The notes beneath the pieces are model-generated. The model ran no database searches. It was not told the DNA's origin and saw only the letters and a program-made list of their open reading frames with translations. From Thomasclavelia saccharogumia DSM 17460 (GTDB lineage: Bacteria > Bacillota_I > Bacilli_A > Erysipelotrichales > Coprobacillaceae): DNA of 64,000 bases. Shown piece after piece: positions 16,006 through 27,516 of the stretch (its first letter is position 1; each line of letters starts with the position of its first letter). Position numbers and translations under genes: made by a program. The stretch spans positions 62,001 to 126,000 of the forward strand of contig NZ_JMLH01000002.1 of the NCBI RefSeq assembly GCF_000686665.1, given 5' to 3'.

Positions 16006-16043
16006 GGGCTATAATATGTCTTCCATGGAAGACATTTTTATTT
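16006..16043 (+). promoter_or_regulatory. pyrG CTP-sensing attenuator (GGGC initiation tract plus terminator)
   Basis: The transcript would begin GGGCTATAATATGTC. Immediately after comes a perfect hairpin ATGTCTTC-CATG-GAAGACAT (16017-16036) and a T5 tract. In Bacillus subtilis pyrG, low CTP stalls polymerase at GGGC, extra G residues are added by slippage, and the poly-G 5' end pairs with the pyrimidine-rich left arm to prevent termination. Here the left arm offers TCTTCC for such pairing. The layout fits this mechanism closely. Confidence 0.72.
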
Positions 16044-16123
16044 ATATACATGGAGAATTAGAGTAATTTCTAATAATAAGGTGACTAGTAACCCTATTAT
16101 AATTTAGTAAAATCCAATATTGA

Positions 16124-17807
<1,684 letters not shown>

Positions 17808-17909
17808 GTTGAAAAAGATTTTAGAAAATTTTAATTATTTATTAAAGTTATATTGGTAGGATTTTATAGAAGATTTTGTTATAATACAATAAATTATGGA
17901 GGATATTGT

Positions 17910-18602
17910 ATGTTGGAAACTAAATCAACTAAAAAATTTCGAATAATAAAAGGAACTATTTGTATTTTGACTTTAACTATGCTGATTGGGGCTATAGTAT
18001 GTTTGTTCATTGTCGATGATAATAAAAAAATTAGACGCTTGGTTTTTTCTATTATCCAGTTATTATTAATGATGGGAATCATTGTTTTACCTGAACGTCT
18101 TAAAAATAAAATCGGATTGAAAATACCGATTATGTTAGAAACTTCTTTGACAATTTTTGCATTTTGTGGTTTTGTTTTAGGAGATGTATTTGATTTTTAT
18201 AAAAAATTTCCAATTTGGGATTCGATATTGCATACTTTTTCTGGAGTGATTTTAGCATATCTTGGCTTTGTATTAATAGATTATTTTGTTAAAAGAGATA
18301 GTATTAATTTGTATATGGGACATATGTATATTTGTGTTTGTGTGGTTTTGTTTTCTTTGGCTTTAGGGGCTTTATGGGAAATTGGAGAGTATTTAGTTGA
18401 TGACATTTTTGGGACAAATAATCAACAATATATGAAATCTACAAGAGGAACATTATATGGTGAAAAAGATGAACCGTTACAAGGTCATGAAGCTTTAAAT
18501 GATACGATGAAGGATCTAATGCTGGATCTTGCTGGAGCAACTGCAGTAGGGACGGTTGAATATATTAGAGAGGATCATCGTAAACGTAAGAAAAGAACCT
18601 AA
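17910..18602 (+). CDS. Polytopic membrane protein, DUF2238/YjdF-like
   Basis: 230 aa from ATG 17910 (GGAGG 7 nt upstream). Five or six predicted membrane segments are seen, with a short charged tail (EDHRKRKKRT). The conserved motif FPIWDSILHTFSGVILAYLGF and the later ALGALWEIGEYLVDDIFG resemble the DUF2238 (YjdF-type) membrane family, which has no known function. TATAAT at 17880 suggests its own promoter. No functional link to its neighbours is evident. Confidence 0.7.
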   Translation: MLETKSTKKFRIIKGTICILTLTMLIGAIVCLFIVDDNKKIRRLVFSIIQLLLMMGIIVLPERLKNKIGLKIPIMLETSLTIFAFCGFVLGDVFDFYKKFPIWDSILHTFSGVILAYLGFVLIDYFVKRDSINLYMGHMYICVCVVLFSLALGALWEIGEYLVDDIFGTNNQQYMKSTRGTLYGEKDEPLQGHEALNDTMKDLMLDLAGATAVGTVEYIREDHRKRKKRT

Positions 18603-18620
18603 ATAATATAGTTTATAATG

Positions 18621-18645
18621 AAGATCTAATTTTAGATCTTTTTTC
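18621..18645 (+). terminator. Intrinsic terminator
   Basis: AAGATCTAA-TT-TTAGATCTT followed by a T-tract. Confidence 0.8.
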
Positions 18646-18709
18646 TTTTTAAAATAACCTAGAATATAAGCGGTTATTGTGCTAGAATATGGTGCGAAGG
18701 GGTGAAAAT

Positions 18710-19192
18710 ATGTATCGAATTGGACAATCAATTGATATTCACCAGCTAGTATCTGGAAGAAAGCTTATTTTAGGTGGTGTGGAAATTGAACATGAGCTAG
18801 GGTTGCTAGGACATAGTGATGCTGATGTTTTATGTCATGCAGTTATTGAAAGCATTATTGGAGCTTTAGGCTTGGGAGATATTGGAAAGCATTTTAGTGA
18901 TACTGATGATCAATATAAAGATATTAGTTCATTGGTTTTATTAGAAAAAACATATACAATGATGGATGAAAAAGGCTATGAGATTAGTAATATTGATGCA
19001 ATTATTTTGATTGAAAGACCTAAGATGGCACCTTACATTCAGAAGATGAAAGAAAATATTAGTAGTATTTTAAAATGTGATTCTGCTAATGTTAATATTA
19101 AAGCAACACGTGGTGAGAAATTAGGTTTTGTTGGTCAAGAACAAGGAGTTGTTTCTCAGTGCGTCGTGATGTTAAAAAAGAAAGGAATTTAA
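18710..19192 (+). CDS. ispF: 2-C-methyl-D-erythritol 2,4-cyclodiphosphate synthase
   Basis: 160 aa from ATG 18710 (GAAGGGG upstream), the usual family length. The metal-binding D-x-H (Asp9, His11 in IDIHQL) and the [30 protein letters not shown] region are intact. Catalyses the fifth step of the non-mevalonate isoprenoid pathway. It is followed directly by gltX (one base gap), so the two are co-transcribed. The other MEP genes are not in this window. Confidence 0.96.
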   Translation: MYRIGQSIDIHQLVSGRKLILGGVEIEHELGLLGHSDADVLCHAVIESIIGALGLGDIGKHFSDTDDQYKDISSLVLLEKTYTMMDEKGYEISNIDAIILIERPKMAPYIQKMKENISSILKCDSANVNIKATRGEKLGFVGQEQGVVSQCVVMLKKKGI

Positions 19193-19193
19193 G

Positions 19194-20633
19194 ATGGAAA
19201 AAGTAAGAGTAAGATATGCACCTAGTCCTACTGGTCATTTACATATAGGTGGAGCCAGAACGGCATTGTTTAATTATTTATTTGCAAAACATTATGGTGG
19301 AGATTTTGTCTTTCGTTTAGAAGATACTGATATTGAAAGAAATATTGAAGGTGGGGAAGCAAGCCAGTTAGATAATTTAGCTTGGCTTGGGATAATTCCT
19401 GATGAATCACCATTAAATCCTAAAAAAGAATATGCACCATATCGCCAAATGGAGCGGTTAGATATTTACCGTAAATATACTCAAGAGTTATTAGATCGTG
19501 GTTTGGCCTATAAATGTTTTTGTACTCCAGAAGAATTAGATGAGGAGCATGAACGCCAGGTAGCAGCAGGAATTGCTCCAATGTATAATCGTAAATGTCG
19601 AGATTTAACAGCGGAGGAAGTAGCCAAAAAAGAAGCTGCAGGGATTCCTTATACAATTAGACTTAAAGTACCAGCTGGTAAAACCTATGAATTTGATGAT
19701 ATGATTCGTGGGCATGTTTCGTTTGAATCTGATGATATTGGAGACTGGGTGTTAGTAAAAGCTAACGGAATACCAACTTATAATTATGCTGTTGTTATTG
19801 ATGATCATACAATGGATATTACCCATGTATTTAGAGGGGAAGAGCATTTAAGTAATACTCCTAAACAGATGATGATTTATGAAATGTTTGGCTGGACACC
19901 ACCTACTTATGGTCATATGACATTAATTGTAAATGAACAAAGAAAGAAATTATCAAAACGTGATGAAAGTATTATGCAATTTGTTTCTCAGTATAAAGAT
20001 GAAGGATATTTACCAGATGCAATGTTTAATTTTATGGCGTTATTAGGATGGTCTCCTGAAGGAGAACAGGAAATTTTTAGTCAAGAAGAATTGATCAAAG
20101 AATTTAGTGAAAAAAGATTATCTAAGTCACCTTCAATGTTTGATAAAGATAAGTTAACATGGGTAAATAATCGCTATATTAAAGAAAGATCGTTAGATGA
20201 TGTTGTAGCTTTATGTAGACCATTTTTAGAAGAAGCTTATGATTTGTCTGATAAAAGTGATGAATGGATCAATATGTTAGTTGCTACATATCATGATCAA
20301 TTATCTTATGGCAAAGAAATTGTTGCTTTAGTTGATTTATTTTTTAATGATGAATTGAATTTAGATGATGAAGCTAAAGAATTTATGAAAGATGATAGTA
20401 TTCCTAACACATTAAGTGTTTTTAAAGCTAAATTAGAAACATTGGATGAATTTACTAAAGAAAATATTCAAGCATGTATTAAAGCAACACAAAAAGAAGC
20501 CAAGGTTCGTGGTAAAATGTTATATATGCCTTTAAGAATTGCAACAACGGGAATAATGCATGGTCCAGATTTAGCTAGTTCAATTTGCTTGTTAGGTAAA
20601 GAAAAAGTGTTGATGAGATTAGAACAGTTTTAA
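19194..20633 (+). CDS. gltX: Glutamyl-tRNA synthetase
   Basis: 479 aa class I synthetase. HIGH-type motif in [21 protein letters not shown] at the N-terminus and KMSKS-type KLSKRD near residue 253 are present. The C-terminal anticodon-binding domain ends at MRLEQF. Length matches bacterial GltX. In many Firmicutes the enzyme also charges tRNA-Gln for GatCAB; this cannot be told from sequence. Forms an operon with ispF. Confidence 0.97.
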   Translation: MEKVRVRYAPSPTGHLHIGGARTALFNYLFAKHYGGDFVFRLEDTDIERNIEGGEASQLDNLAWLGIIPDESPLNPKKEYAPYRQMERLDIYRKYTQELLDRGLAYKCFCTPEELDEEHERQVAAGIAPMYNRKCRDLTAEEVAKKEAAGIPYTIRLKVPAGKTYEFDDMIRGHVSFESDDIGDWVLVKANGIPTYNYAVVIDDHTMDITHVFRGEEHLSNTPKQMMIYEMFGWTPPTYGHMTLIVNEQRKKLSKRDESIMQFVSQYKDEGYLPDAMFNFMALLGWSPEGEQEIFSQEELIKEFSEKRLSKSPSMFDKDKLTWVNNRYIKERSLDDVVALCRPFLEEAYDLSDKSDEWINMLVATYHDQLSYGKEIVALVDLFFNDELNLDDEAKEFMKDDSIPNTLSVFKAKLETLDEFTKENIQACIKATQKEAKVRGKMLYMPLRIATTGIMHGPDLASSICLLGKEKVLMRLEQF

Positions 20634-20647
20634 CTGTTCTTTTTTTG
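20621..20647 (+). terminator. Intrinsic terminator after gltX
   Basis: AGAACAGTT-TT-AACTGTTCT then T7, overlapping the last gltX codons. Confidence 0.85.
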
Positions 20648-20737
20648 TATTATTTTACTAGTGATTGCAAAAAATTACTATTTTTTTTAGGTTATAATAT
20701 TGGTAGAGGATAACATAGGAAGGAGGTTAAAGATTAG

Positions 20738-20758
20738 ATGTTTTATCCGTATTATTAA
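20738..20758 (+). CDS. Six-codon mini-ORF in the GH89 leader
   Basis: ATG-TTT-TAT-CCG-TAT-TAT-TAA (MFYPYY) lies 9 nt after an unusually strong AGGAAGGAGG (20719-20728). TATAAT at 20693 could drive the transcript. It ends 25 nt before the GH89 start, which has its own GGGGAAAGGAG. It may be a translated leader or only a ribosome standby site; there is no terminator between it and the gene. Confidence 0.4.
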   Translation: MFYPYY

Positions 20759-20783
20759 ATTTTAAAGAAAAGGGGAAAGGAGT

Positions 20784-23700
20784 ATGGATATAAAGAAATT
20801 TTTAAAATGTTTAATGTTGGCATCACTTGTTGTATCATTAGTGATTCCAACTACGGGAGTATTTGCAAATGAAACATACGGCAATTCTGCTTGGATAGAT
20901 GTTTCAAGTAAAACATCAAAAGAAAATATTGCCTTGAAAAAACCTGTAACATCTTCGACAATAGAAAATAATCAATATGCATCGTATGCAGTTGATGGCA
21001 ATGAAAATACATATTGGGCTTCAGTTAATCCTAGTGAGTTGGAAGTGGATTTACAGGGTTACTATAAGATTTCAGAAATAAATTTAATGGCTTATTTTGA
21101 TGTGCCGGCAAATGCGAATCGTTATTATGATTATGAAATATATGCAAGTATTGATCATGAAAAGTATGATTTAGTTGCAGAAGAAACTGATACAGCGTGG
21201 AATACACCACAAGGAGATACATATGTTTTCGATGATACTTTTACAGCTCGTTATATTAAAGTAAAGATATTAAAGACCCATGCTGAGAATCAGCCAAATA
21301 ATAATACGGGACATATCAAAGAATTACGGGTTTATGGAGAATTAGATCCAGCTTATGAAAAAATAAAAACAAATGTTGCTTTAAATAAGACTGTTGTAGC
21401 ATCAGGACAAGAAGGCAGCAGTAATCCAGAAAAGGCAGTAGATAATAATACTAGTTCATTTTGGGCGGTAGCTGGAGAAGGCTGGTTAGAAGTAGATTTA
21501 GAAGGATATTTTGATGTTGATGAAATTAATGTGCTTCCATACTATTCAGATGGACGTTATTATAATTATGAAGTATATGTTAGTGTAAATGGTCTCGATT
21601 ATATTAAAGTTGGAGAAAAGAAGGATAATATTTCACAAACAAGTGATGGAGATACATATACGTTTGAAACAAAAACAATTCGTTTTATTAAAGTAAAAAT
21701 GTTATCAAATTCAGCTAATCCATCAATGCATATAAATGAATTAAGAGTATATGGGATAGAAAACGTAGATTTTACTCCTGATATAGAAGATGTCGATACT
21801 ACTAGTATTGCATATCTAAAACCGGTTCGTTCTTATAGTAATAATGCTAGTTATCCGGTTTCAAATATAAATGATGGATTATTATCGACAACATGGCAGG
21901 CATTGTATTATCCAGCTTATATCGATATTGATTTAGAGAAAAACTATAATATTGATAGAATTCAAGTGATTCCAAATTTTAAAGATTTACAAGCGTATTA
22001 TCAGTATTCTATTTTTACAAGTATGGATGGTGTGACTTTTGATAAAGTTGGTGAAAAAGTTGATGATGCTCTCGTAACAAAAGATGGAAATATGTTTGAA
22101 ATCAATGGTAAAGAAGCTCGAATCGTACGTGTTTATCTTGAATATTGTTCAGCTGGAAATACCGGAAGTTTTGCTGAAGTTAGGGTATATGGTGATGAAA
22201 GTGAAACGCCAATAGTTGAACGTTCAGATATTAAGATAAGTGATTTTGAAGATACTGAGTATGCAAAACCAATTACTAAAAGTGAAACTCTTAAAGAAGT
22301 AGAAGGAGTGCTAAGCCGTACTATTGGTGAAAAGTATTTAGACTGGTTTGAGTTTGTATTAGAAGAAAATAGTGAAAGTGATAATGATTATTATGAGATT
22401 AGTAATCATAATGGTAAAATTCAAATCAAAGGAAATGAGGGTGTTTCTCTAACTACGGGATTGAATTATTACTTAAAATATTACTGTAATGTTTCCATTA
22501 CACAACAAGCGAGGCAAGTTAAAATGCCAAATAAAGTAGTTCCGGTAACAGAAACGATCCGTAAGGAAACGCTATATGAAGTACGATACGCATATAATTA
22601 TTGTACTCATTCTTATACAATGGCATTTTGGGGTGAAACAGAATGGCGAAATGAAATGGATTGGTTAGCCTTAAATGGTGTAAATGCTATCCTTGATATT
22701 ACTGGACAAGAAGAAGTCTGGAGAAGATTTATGAGTAACTTAGGTTATTCAATTGATGAAATCAAAGACTGGTTAGTTGGACCAGGATATTATGGATGGC
22801 AGTACATGGCTAATATGGAAAATGTCAATGGACCAATTCCAGATAACTGGTTTGCACAACGTACTGAACTTGCAAGAATGAATCAAAGAAAAATGCGTGC
22901 ATTAGGAATGACACCTATTTTACAAGGTTATAGTGGTATGGTTCCTAATAGTATTACTGAAAAAGATGCAAGTGTTGAAATAATACCTCAAGGTCTTTGG
23001 AATGGAATGCAGCGACCAGCAATGTTAAAAACGAATACAGAAACATACCAAGAATATGCAAAAATGTTTTATCAAGCACAAGAAGAAGTATATGGAAAGG
23101 TTACTAATTATTATGCAACTGATCCATTTCATGAAGGTGGACAAACTGGTGGAATAGGTCGGAATATTGTTGGAAGAAAAGTATTAGATGAAATGAAAGC
23201 ATATGATAATGACGCAGTTTGGGTTATTCAATCATGGAGTTTTCAATCGGATTTATTAAGTGAAATTACAACGGAAGAAAAAGAAAATAACATTTTATTA
23301 TTAGATTTAAATGCTAGTAAATCAGCAAGATATACATCTACAAATGAATTTTCAGGAAGTAGTTGGGTATATTGTATGCTTGAAAACTATGGTGGTCGCT
23401 CTGGTGTGCATGGAAATCTTGAAAAATTAACAACAATACCAAGTCAAGTAAAAGATAAAACAAGTCATATGGTTGGAATGGGAATTGCACCAGAAGGAAC
23501 TAACAATAATCCAGTTAGATTTGATTTATTCTTCGAAATGATGTGGGAAGAAAATGATGTGGATTTAGATGAATGGATCAAGCATTATGTGGAACGTAGA
23601 TATGGTAGTAGTAGTGAAAATGTTCAAAAGGCATGGGAAATATTATTAGAAACAGTTTATCGTCCTGCAACTCATGCTGATCCACCAGAATCAATAATTA

Positions 23701-26258
23701 ATGTAAGACCACAATTTAATGCAAAACAGTCAGCGCCAAATGGTAGTATGAGCAAAAATTATGATTTGAAAAAATTTGAAAAAGCATTGAATTATTTAAT
23801 GAAAGATTATGAACAATTAAAAGATAGTGAAGGATATTTATATGATGTAACTGACTTTTTAAGACAGGCAGTAGCTAATAGTGCAGAAAAGAAATATAGT
23901 GAATTTACGAAAGCATTTAATGATGGGAATATTGAATTATTTAAAGAAAAATCTCAAGAGTTCTTAGATATGGTAGAACTTCAAGATCAGGTTTTAAATA
24001 GTAATAAAAATTTTATGGTTGGAACATGGTTAAATGCAGCCCAAAATGCTTCAAAAGGACAAGATGATTTTACTAAAATGATTTTCCAATTAAACAGCAA
24101 AGCAATTATCTCAACTTGGGCACCATATTATTGTTGGGGAGTATATGACTATGCAAACCGCGAATATGGCGGTTTAACAAAAGATTATTATTTGCAGCGC
24201 TGGGAAGTTTGGATTCAACGTTTAACAGATAAAATTGAAGGTAAGGATATTAGTAATTATCAAGAGATTTCAGTAGAAGAATCTCATCAAATGGCTTGGC
24301 AGTGGGCTAGAAGTGATAAAGAATACAGTATTGAAGCAACAGGTGATACAAAAGCGCTATATGAAGAATTTATAAATAATTACTCTTTAAATGATAATTC
24401 TGTAGATGAACTGCAAGTAGATCAGATAAGTATTTCGATTTCATGCGATAAGCCTAATTATAACAATTATCCAATTAGTAATGCTATTGATGGAAATGAG
24501 AGTACTTTTTGGTCAACACAAACCAATATAAATGCTCCATATACCGTATTCTTTAAATTTGATCAAGCTGAAACTATTAATTCATTTATTATTTTACCAC
24601 GAAATTATAATAGCAATGCAACGGGAAATGGAGATATTTTAGGAATTGAATTATGGGTAAGTGATGATGGTAATGAATATCGTATGATTGCCCAGGAAGA
24701 ATATGAACAAAATGGCAATGAACGTATTTGCAATTTTGAAACAGTTACAACAAAATATGTAAAATTAGTGATTACTAAAACATTAATTTGGAATAATATT
24801 GCTACAAATGCTTCGGCAACAGCGGCAGAATTTAATTTCTATAAACCATATGCTCAACTAAGAAGTGGTATATATACAATTCAAAATAATATAATTGAAG
24901 ATGTTTATGAAGATACAACGGTAAAACAATTTTTAGCAGGATTTGATATCTCTCAAAATGGAAAGATAATTGTAATTAGAGATGGAAATGAATTAACAGA
25001 AAGTGATGTAATTAGACAAGGTGATATCGTTGAATACTATTATAAAGATGAAAAAGTAGAAGAATATCAAATTGGAGAATTTGTCAAGTTGGCAGATTAT
25101 ACGCAATTAAATGAATTAATTGCAAAATGTGAAAAACTTAATCAAAGTGATTTCACTTTAGAAAGTTGGAATCAATTTAGTGAAATTCTTACACTTGCAA
25201 TTGGAGTTCAAGTAAATCCAGAAGCTAGTCAGGAAGAAATAGATTTAGCAGTAGAAAACTTAAAAACTGCTTATGATAATTTAATCTTAATAGCAGTTGA
25301 AAGTGATAAAACAGCATTACAAATAGCTGTCGATACTGCAAATACTTTAAAAACTAAAGGTGCATTAGATAATGTCGTACCAGCAGTCGTTAATGAATTT
25401 GAAGCAGCATTAGCTGAAGCTGAAGGAATTTTAGCTGATTCTAGCGCTGATCAAACAACGATCGATGCATCATTCTATCGTCTAGCTAACGCAATTCAGA
25501 TGTTAGACTTTGTAAAAGGTGATAAGAGTGCTTTAGAAGCCTTACTAGAAGAAGCAAATGGTCATGAAGAAGAAAACTATACAACTGATTCATGGACAGC
25601 ATTGCAAGAAGCAATCGAAGCAGCAACTGAAGTCATGAATGATGAAAATGCATTAGAAAGTGATGTAACAGAAGCGTTAAATAACTTAACAAAAGCAATT
25701 GGAAACTTAGTCTTAAGAGCAGATAAAACAAAATTACAAGAAGCATATGACATGGTAAATGGCTTAGATAAGAGCCTATATACAGAAGCAAGTGTAGCTG
25801 GATTAGATGAACCAATGGCAAATGCAAAAGCAGTATTAGATGATCCAGATGCAACTCAAGAAGCAGTAGATAATGCATATGCAGAGTTAATAAGAGCATA
25901 CTTAGATATGAGATTGATTCCAAATAAGGATCTATTACAAGGATTGATTGATCGTGCTCAATCATTAAATGCCACAAATTATAGTGCTAAGACATGGTCA
26001 GTAATGATGGAAGCGTTAAATGAAGCAAAAGCAACATTAGCTGATCAAGAAGCAACACAGGAAGAAGTAGATACTGCAAAAGAAGTATTAGTTAAAGCAA
26101 TGGCTGGATTAGAAGCAAGTGATTCGGTAAAAGCCGGCGATACAATAGCAAGTGTAGCTACTGGAGATAATGGTTTAATTGAAATCTTTGCTAGTTTATC
26201 AATTTTAAGTTTTATGGGATTAAGTTTGTTGAGAAAAAAGAAGTCTAATATATGTTGA
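20784..26258 (+). CDS. Surface alpha-N-acetylglucosaminidase (GH89) with F5/8C and FIVAR modules
   Basis: 1824 aa. Signal peptide to ~28. Three F5/8 type C (CBM32-like) modules at ~45-190, ~198-325 and ~345-470; NAGLU N-domain ~505-585; GH89 TIM barrel ~595-935; all-helical C-domain ~940-1210; a fourth F5/8C ~1225-1360. FIVAR repeats follow at ~1450-1790, then a hydrophobic segment and basic tail (LLRKKKSNIC). Candidate catalytic acids are Glu784 (DPFHEGG) and Glu904 (APEGTNNNP), 120 residues apart, close to the 118 in Clostridium perfringens GH89. GH89 enzymes release terminal alpha-GlcNAc, for example from gastric mucin. No LPXTG; VATGD precedes the membrane segment. Confidence 0.94.
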   Translation: MDIKKFLKCLMLASLVVSLVIPTTGVFANETYGNSAWIDVSSKTSKENIALKKPVTSSTIENNQYASYAVDGNENTYWASVNPSELEVDLQGYYKISEINLMAYFDVPANANRYYDYEIYASIDHEKYDLVAEETDTAWNTPQGDTYVFDDTFTARYIKVKILKTHAENQPNNNTGHIKELRVYGELDPAYEKIKTNVALNKTVVASGQEGSSNPEKAVDNNTSSFWAVAGEGWLEVDLEGYFDVDEINVLPYYSDGRYYNYEVYVSVNGLDYIKVGEKKDNISQTSDGDTYTFETKTIRFIKVKMLSNSANPSMHINELRVYGIENVDFTPDIEDVDTTSIAYLKPVRSYSNNASYPVSNINDGLLSTTWQALYYPAYIDIDLEKNYNIDRIQVIPNFKDLQAYYQYSIFTSMDGVTFDKVGEKVDDALVTKDGNMFEINGKEARIVRVYLEYCSAGNTGSFAEVRVYGDESETPIVERSDIKISDFEDTEYAKPITKSETLKEVEGVLSRTIGEKYLDWFEFVLEENSESDNDYYEISNHNGKIQIKGNEGVSLTTGLNYYLKYYCNVSITQQARQVKMPNKVVPVTETIRKETLYEVRYAYNYCTHSYTMAFWGETEWRNEMDWLALNGVNAILDITGQEEVWRRFMSNLGYSIDEIKDWLVGPGYYGWQYMANMENVNGPIPDNWFAQRTELARMNQRKMRALGMTPILQGYSGMVPNSITEKDASVEIIPQGLWNGMQRPAMLKTNTETYQEYAKMFYQAQEEVYGKVTNYYATDPFHEGGQTGGIGRNIVGRKVLDEMKAYDNDAVWVIQSWSFQSDLLSEITTEEKENNILLLDLNASKSARYTSTNEFSGSSWVYCMLENYGGRSGVHGNLEKLTTIPSQVKDKTSHMVGMGIAPEGTNNNPVRFDLFFEMMWEENDVDLDEWIKHYVERRYGSSSENVQKAWEILLETVYRPATHADPPESIINVRPQFNAKQSAPNGSMSKNYDLKKFEKALNYLMKDYEQLKDSEGYLYDVTDFLRQAVANSAEKKYSEFTKAFNDGNIELFKEKSQEFLDMVELQDQVLNSNKNFMVGTWLNAAQNASKGQDDFTKMIFQLNSKAIISTWAPYYCWGVYDYANREYGGLTKDYYLQRWEVWIQRLTDKIEGKDISNYQEISVEESHQMAWQWARSDKEYSIEATGDTKALYEEFINNYSLNDNSVDELQVDQISISISCDKPNYNNYPISNAIDGNESTFWSTQTNINAPYTVFFKFDQAETINSFIILPRNYNSNATGNGDILGIELWVSDDGNEYRMIAQEEYEQNGNERICNFETVTTKYVKLVITKTLIWNNIATNASATAAEFNFYKPYAQLRSGIYTIQNNIIEDVYEDTTVKQFLAGFDISQNGKIIVIRDGNELTESDVIRQGDIVEYYYKDEKVEEYQIGEFVKLADYTQLNELIAKCEKLNQSDFTLESWNQFSEILTLAIGVQVNPEASQEEIDLAVENLKTAYDNLILIAVESDKTALQIAVDTANTLKTKGALDNVVPAVVNEFEAALAEAEGILADSSADQTTIDASFYRLANAIQMLDFVKGDKSALEALLEEANGHEEENYTTDSWTALQEAIEAATEVMNDENALESDVTEALNNLTKAIGNLVLRADKTKLQEAYDMVNGLDKSLYTEASVAGLDEPMANAKAVLDDPDATQEAVDNAYAELIRAYLDMRLIPNKDLLQGLIDRAQSLNATNYSAKTWSVMMEALNEAKATLADQEATQEEVDTAKEVLVKAMAGLEASDSVKAGDTIASVATGDNGLIEIFASLSILSFMGLSLLRKKKSNIC

Positions 26259-26280
26259 TTTGTTTTACATATAGAAGATT

Positions 26281-26307
26281 AACAGCACAAGGAATTGTGC
26301 TGTTTTT
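26281..26307 (+). terminator. Intrinsic terminator after the GH89 gene
   Basis: Perfect 10-bp stem AACAGCACAA-GGAA-TTGTGCTGTT with a T-tract. Confidence 0.85.
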
Positions 26308-26715
26308 TGTGAGGTATCTAACTTTAATCGTTGAGGTAAATATTTACCAATAAACAATTTGGATAATGATAGAGTAAAATAGAAGCATATATCAAAATTA
26401 ATAAATAATAAGATTAATGGGCTGACTATAAAAAAGTTATAGTTATATATTTTTTGGAATATTATAATTGTTGATTTAGATAATTAATTATGAGATATAA
26501 GATAAGACATTATGTTATTTTTATAGATAAATGGAGATATTATTTAATAGGGAATATTTCTATAGTTAAGATATTAAAAAATATTAATTATTTTTAAATG
26601 TAATTGATTTTTATGATAAAAAGGCATAATATAGTTCGTGAATATATTCATTTGCATAATTAGAGCAATTTTCATATAAAGATGATATAATGATTCTTAG
26701 GGAGTAGGTGAGGGT
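26308..26715. other. AT-rich intergenic region
   Basis: Roughly 400 nt of very AT-rich DNA. A weak hairpin, ACTATAA...GTTATAGT followed by T-rich sequence, lies near 26423-26455. TATAAT at 26686 probably belongs to the promoter of the next gene, though no good -35 is paired with it. No gene or clear RNA was seen. Confidence 0.45.
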
Positions 26716-27516
26716 ATGAAAAATAAAATAATTATAATTATATTAGCGTTTTTTTCTTTAGTTAATATAATATTAGTTGTTTGTGCTTTTAATATCACCC
26801 CTTTGACAATTAGAAGAGATACGTTTATATATGAATATGGTAGTGAAATCCAAACCTCTCCACAATATTATATAAATGCAAATGAGGCTATTTTATCACA
26901 AGTTGTATTGAATTTTTCAGATTTAAAAAATGAAATAGGACTTTATAAAGTTTCGGCAACTTATTTAGGGGTAGAATATCCTTTTTATATAAAAATAGTA
27001 GATACTACAAAACCTGTAGTTACATTAAAAGCATCAACTTTTAATGTAGCTTTAAATACAAAAATTAATGCGATTGATTTAATTGAGGAAGTGGAAGATA
27101 ATTCAACATACACTGCATATTTTAAAGGTGAAGGAGAAGAAAAAGAAACATATAAAATATTTACTGAAAAGGGATCATATGTTGAAAGGATCATTGTTGA
27201 AGATCAAGCAGGTAATCAATCAGCTTCGTTAAGGGTTAAAATTGTAGCTGGACAAAATGGAAATAATCCAACTTTAACGGGAATCGATAATATTGAAATT
27301 TTAAAAGGAAGTAGTTTTAATGCTTTAGAGGGAGTAGAAGCTACGGATGGCAGCGGGAATGATATTACTGAAAAAATAAAAATATTAAAAAATAATGTTA
27401 ATGTTAATGAAGTGGGAGAATATGAGGTTATATATTCAGTGACTAATGATAAGGGGCATACACTTCAAAGAACTAGAAGAGTAACAGTTGTTCAATCGGA
27501 AAAGGCAGGGCGTTAA
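26716..27516 (+). CDS. Single-pass membrane protein with DUF5011/Ig-like domains
   Basis: 266 aa. One N-terminal membrane anchor (IIIIILAFFSLVNIILVVCAF, ~5-25), then an extracellular part with bacterial Ig-like/DUF5011-type domains (VDTTKPVVTLKA; a later domain with ILKGSSFNALEGVEATDGSGNDITEKI). No catalytic domain is visible. It abuts the rhomboid protease gene with no gap. A surface adhesin or scaffold role is plausible; the family gives no function. Confidence 0.8.
   Translation: MKNKIIIIILAFFSLVNIILVVCAFNITPLTIRRDTFIYEYGSEIQTSPQYYINANEAILSQVVLNFSDLKNEIGLYKVSATYLGVEYPFYIKIVDTTKPVVTLKASTFNVALNTKINAIDLIEEVEDNSTYTAYFKGEGEEKETYKIFTEKGSYVERIIVEDQAGNQSASLRVKIVAGQNGNNPTLTGIDNIEILKGSSFNALEGVEATDGSGNDITEKIKILKNNVNVNEVGEYEVIYSVTNDKGHTLQRTRRVTVVQSEKAGR

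Noticed and set aside
25633-25977. 114-codon minus-strand open frame within the GH89 FIVAR region
   Set aside because: A shadow of the repetitive plus-strand FIVAR repeats, with biased Leu/His content and no ribosome site.
26190-26258. Canonical LPXTG sorting signal at the end of the GH89 protein
   Set aside because: There is no LPXTG; only VATGD before the membrane segment, so it is reported as a candidate non-canonical signal.
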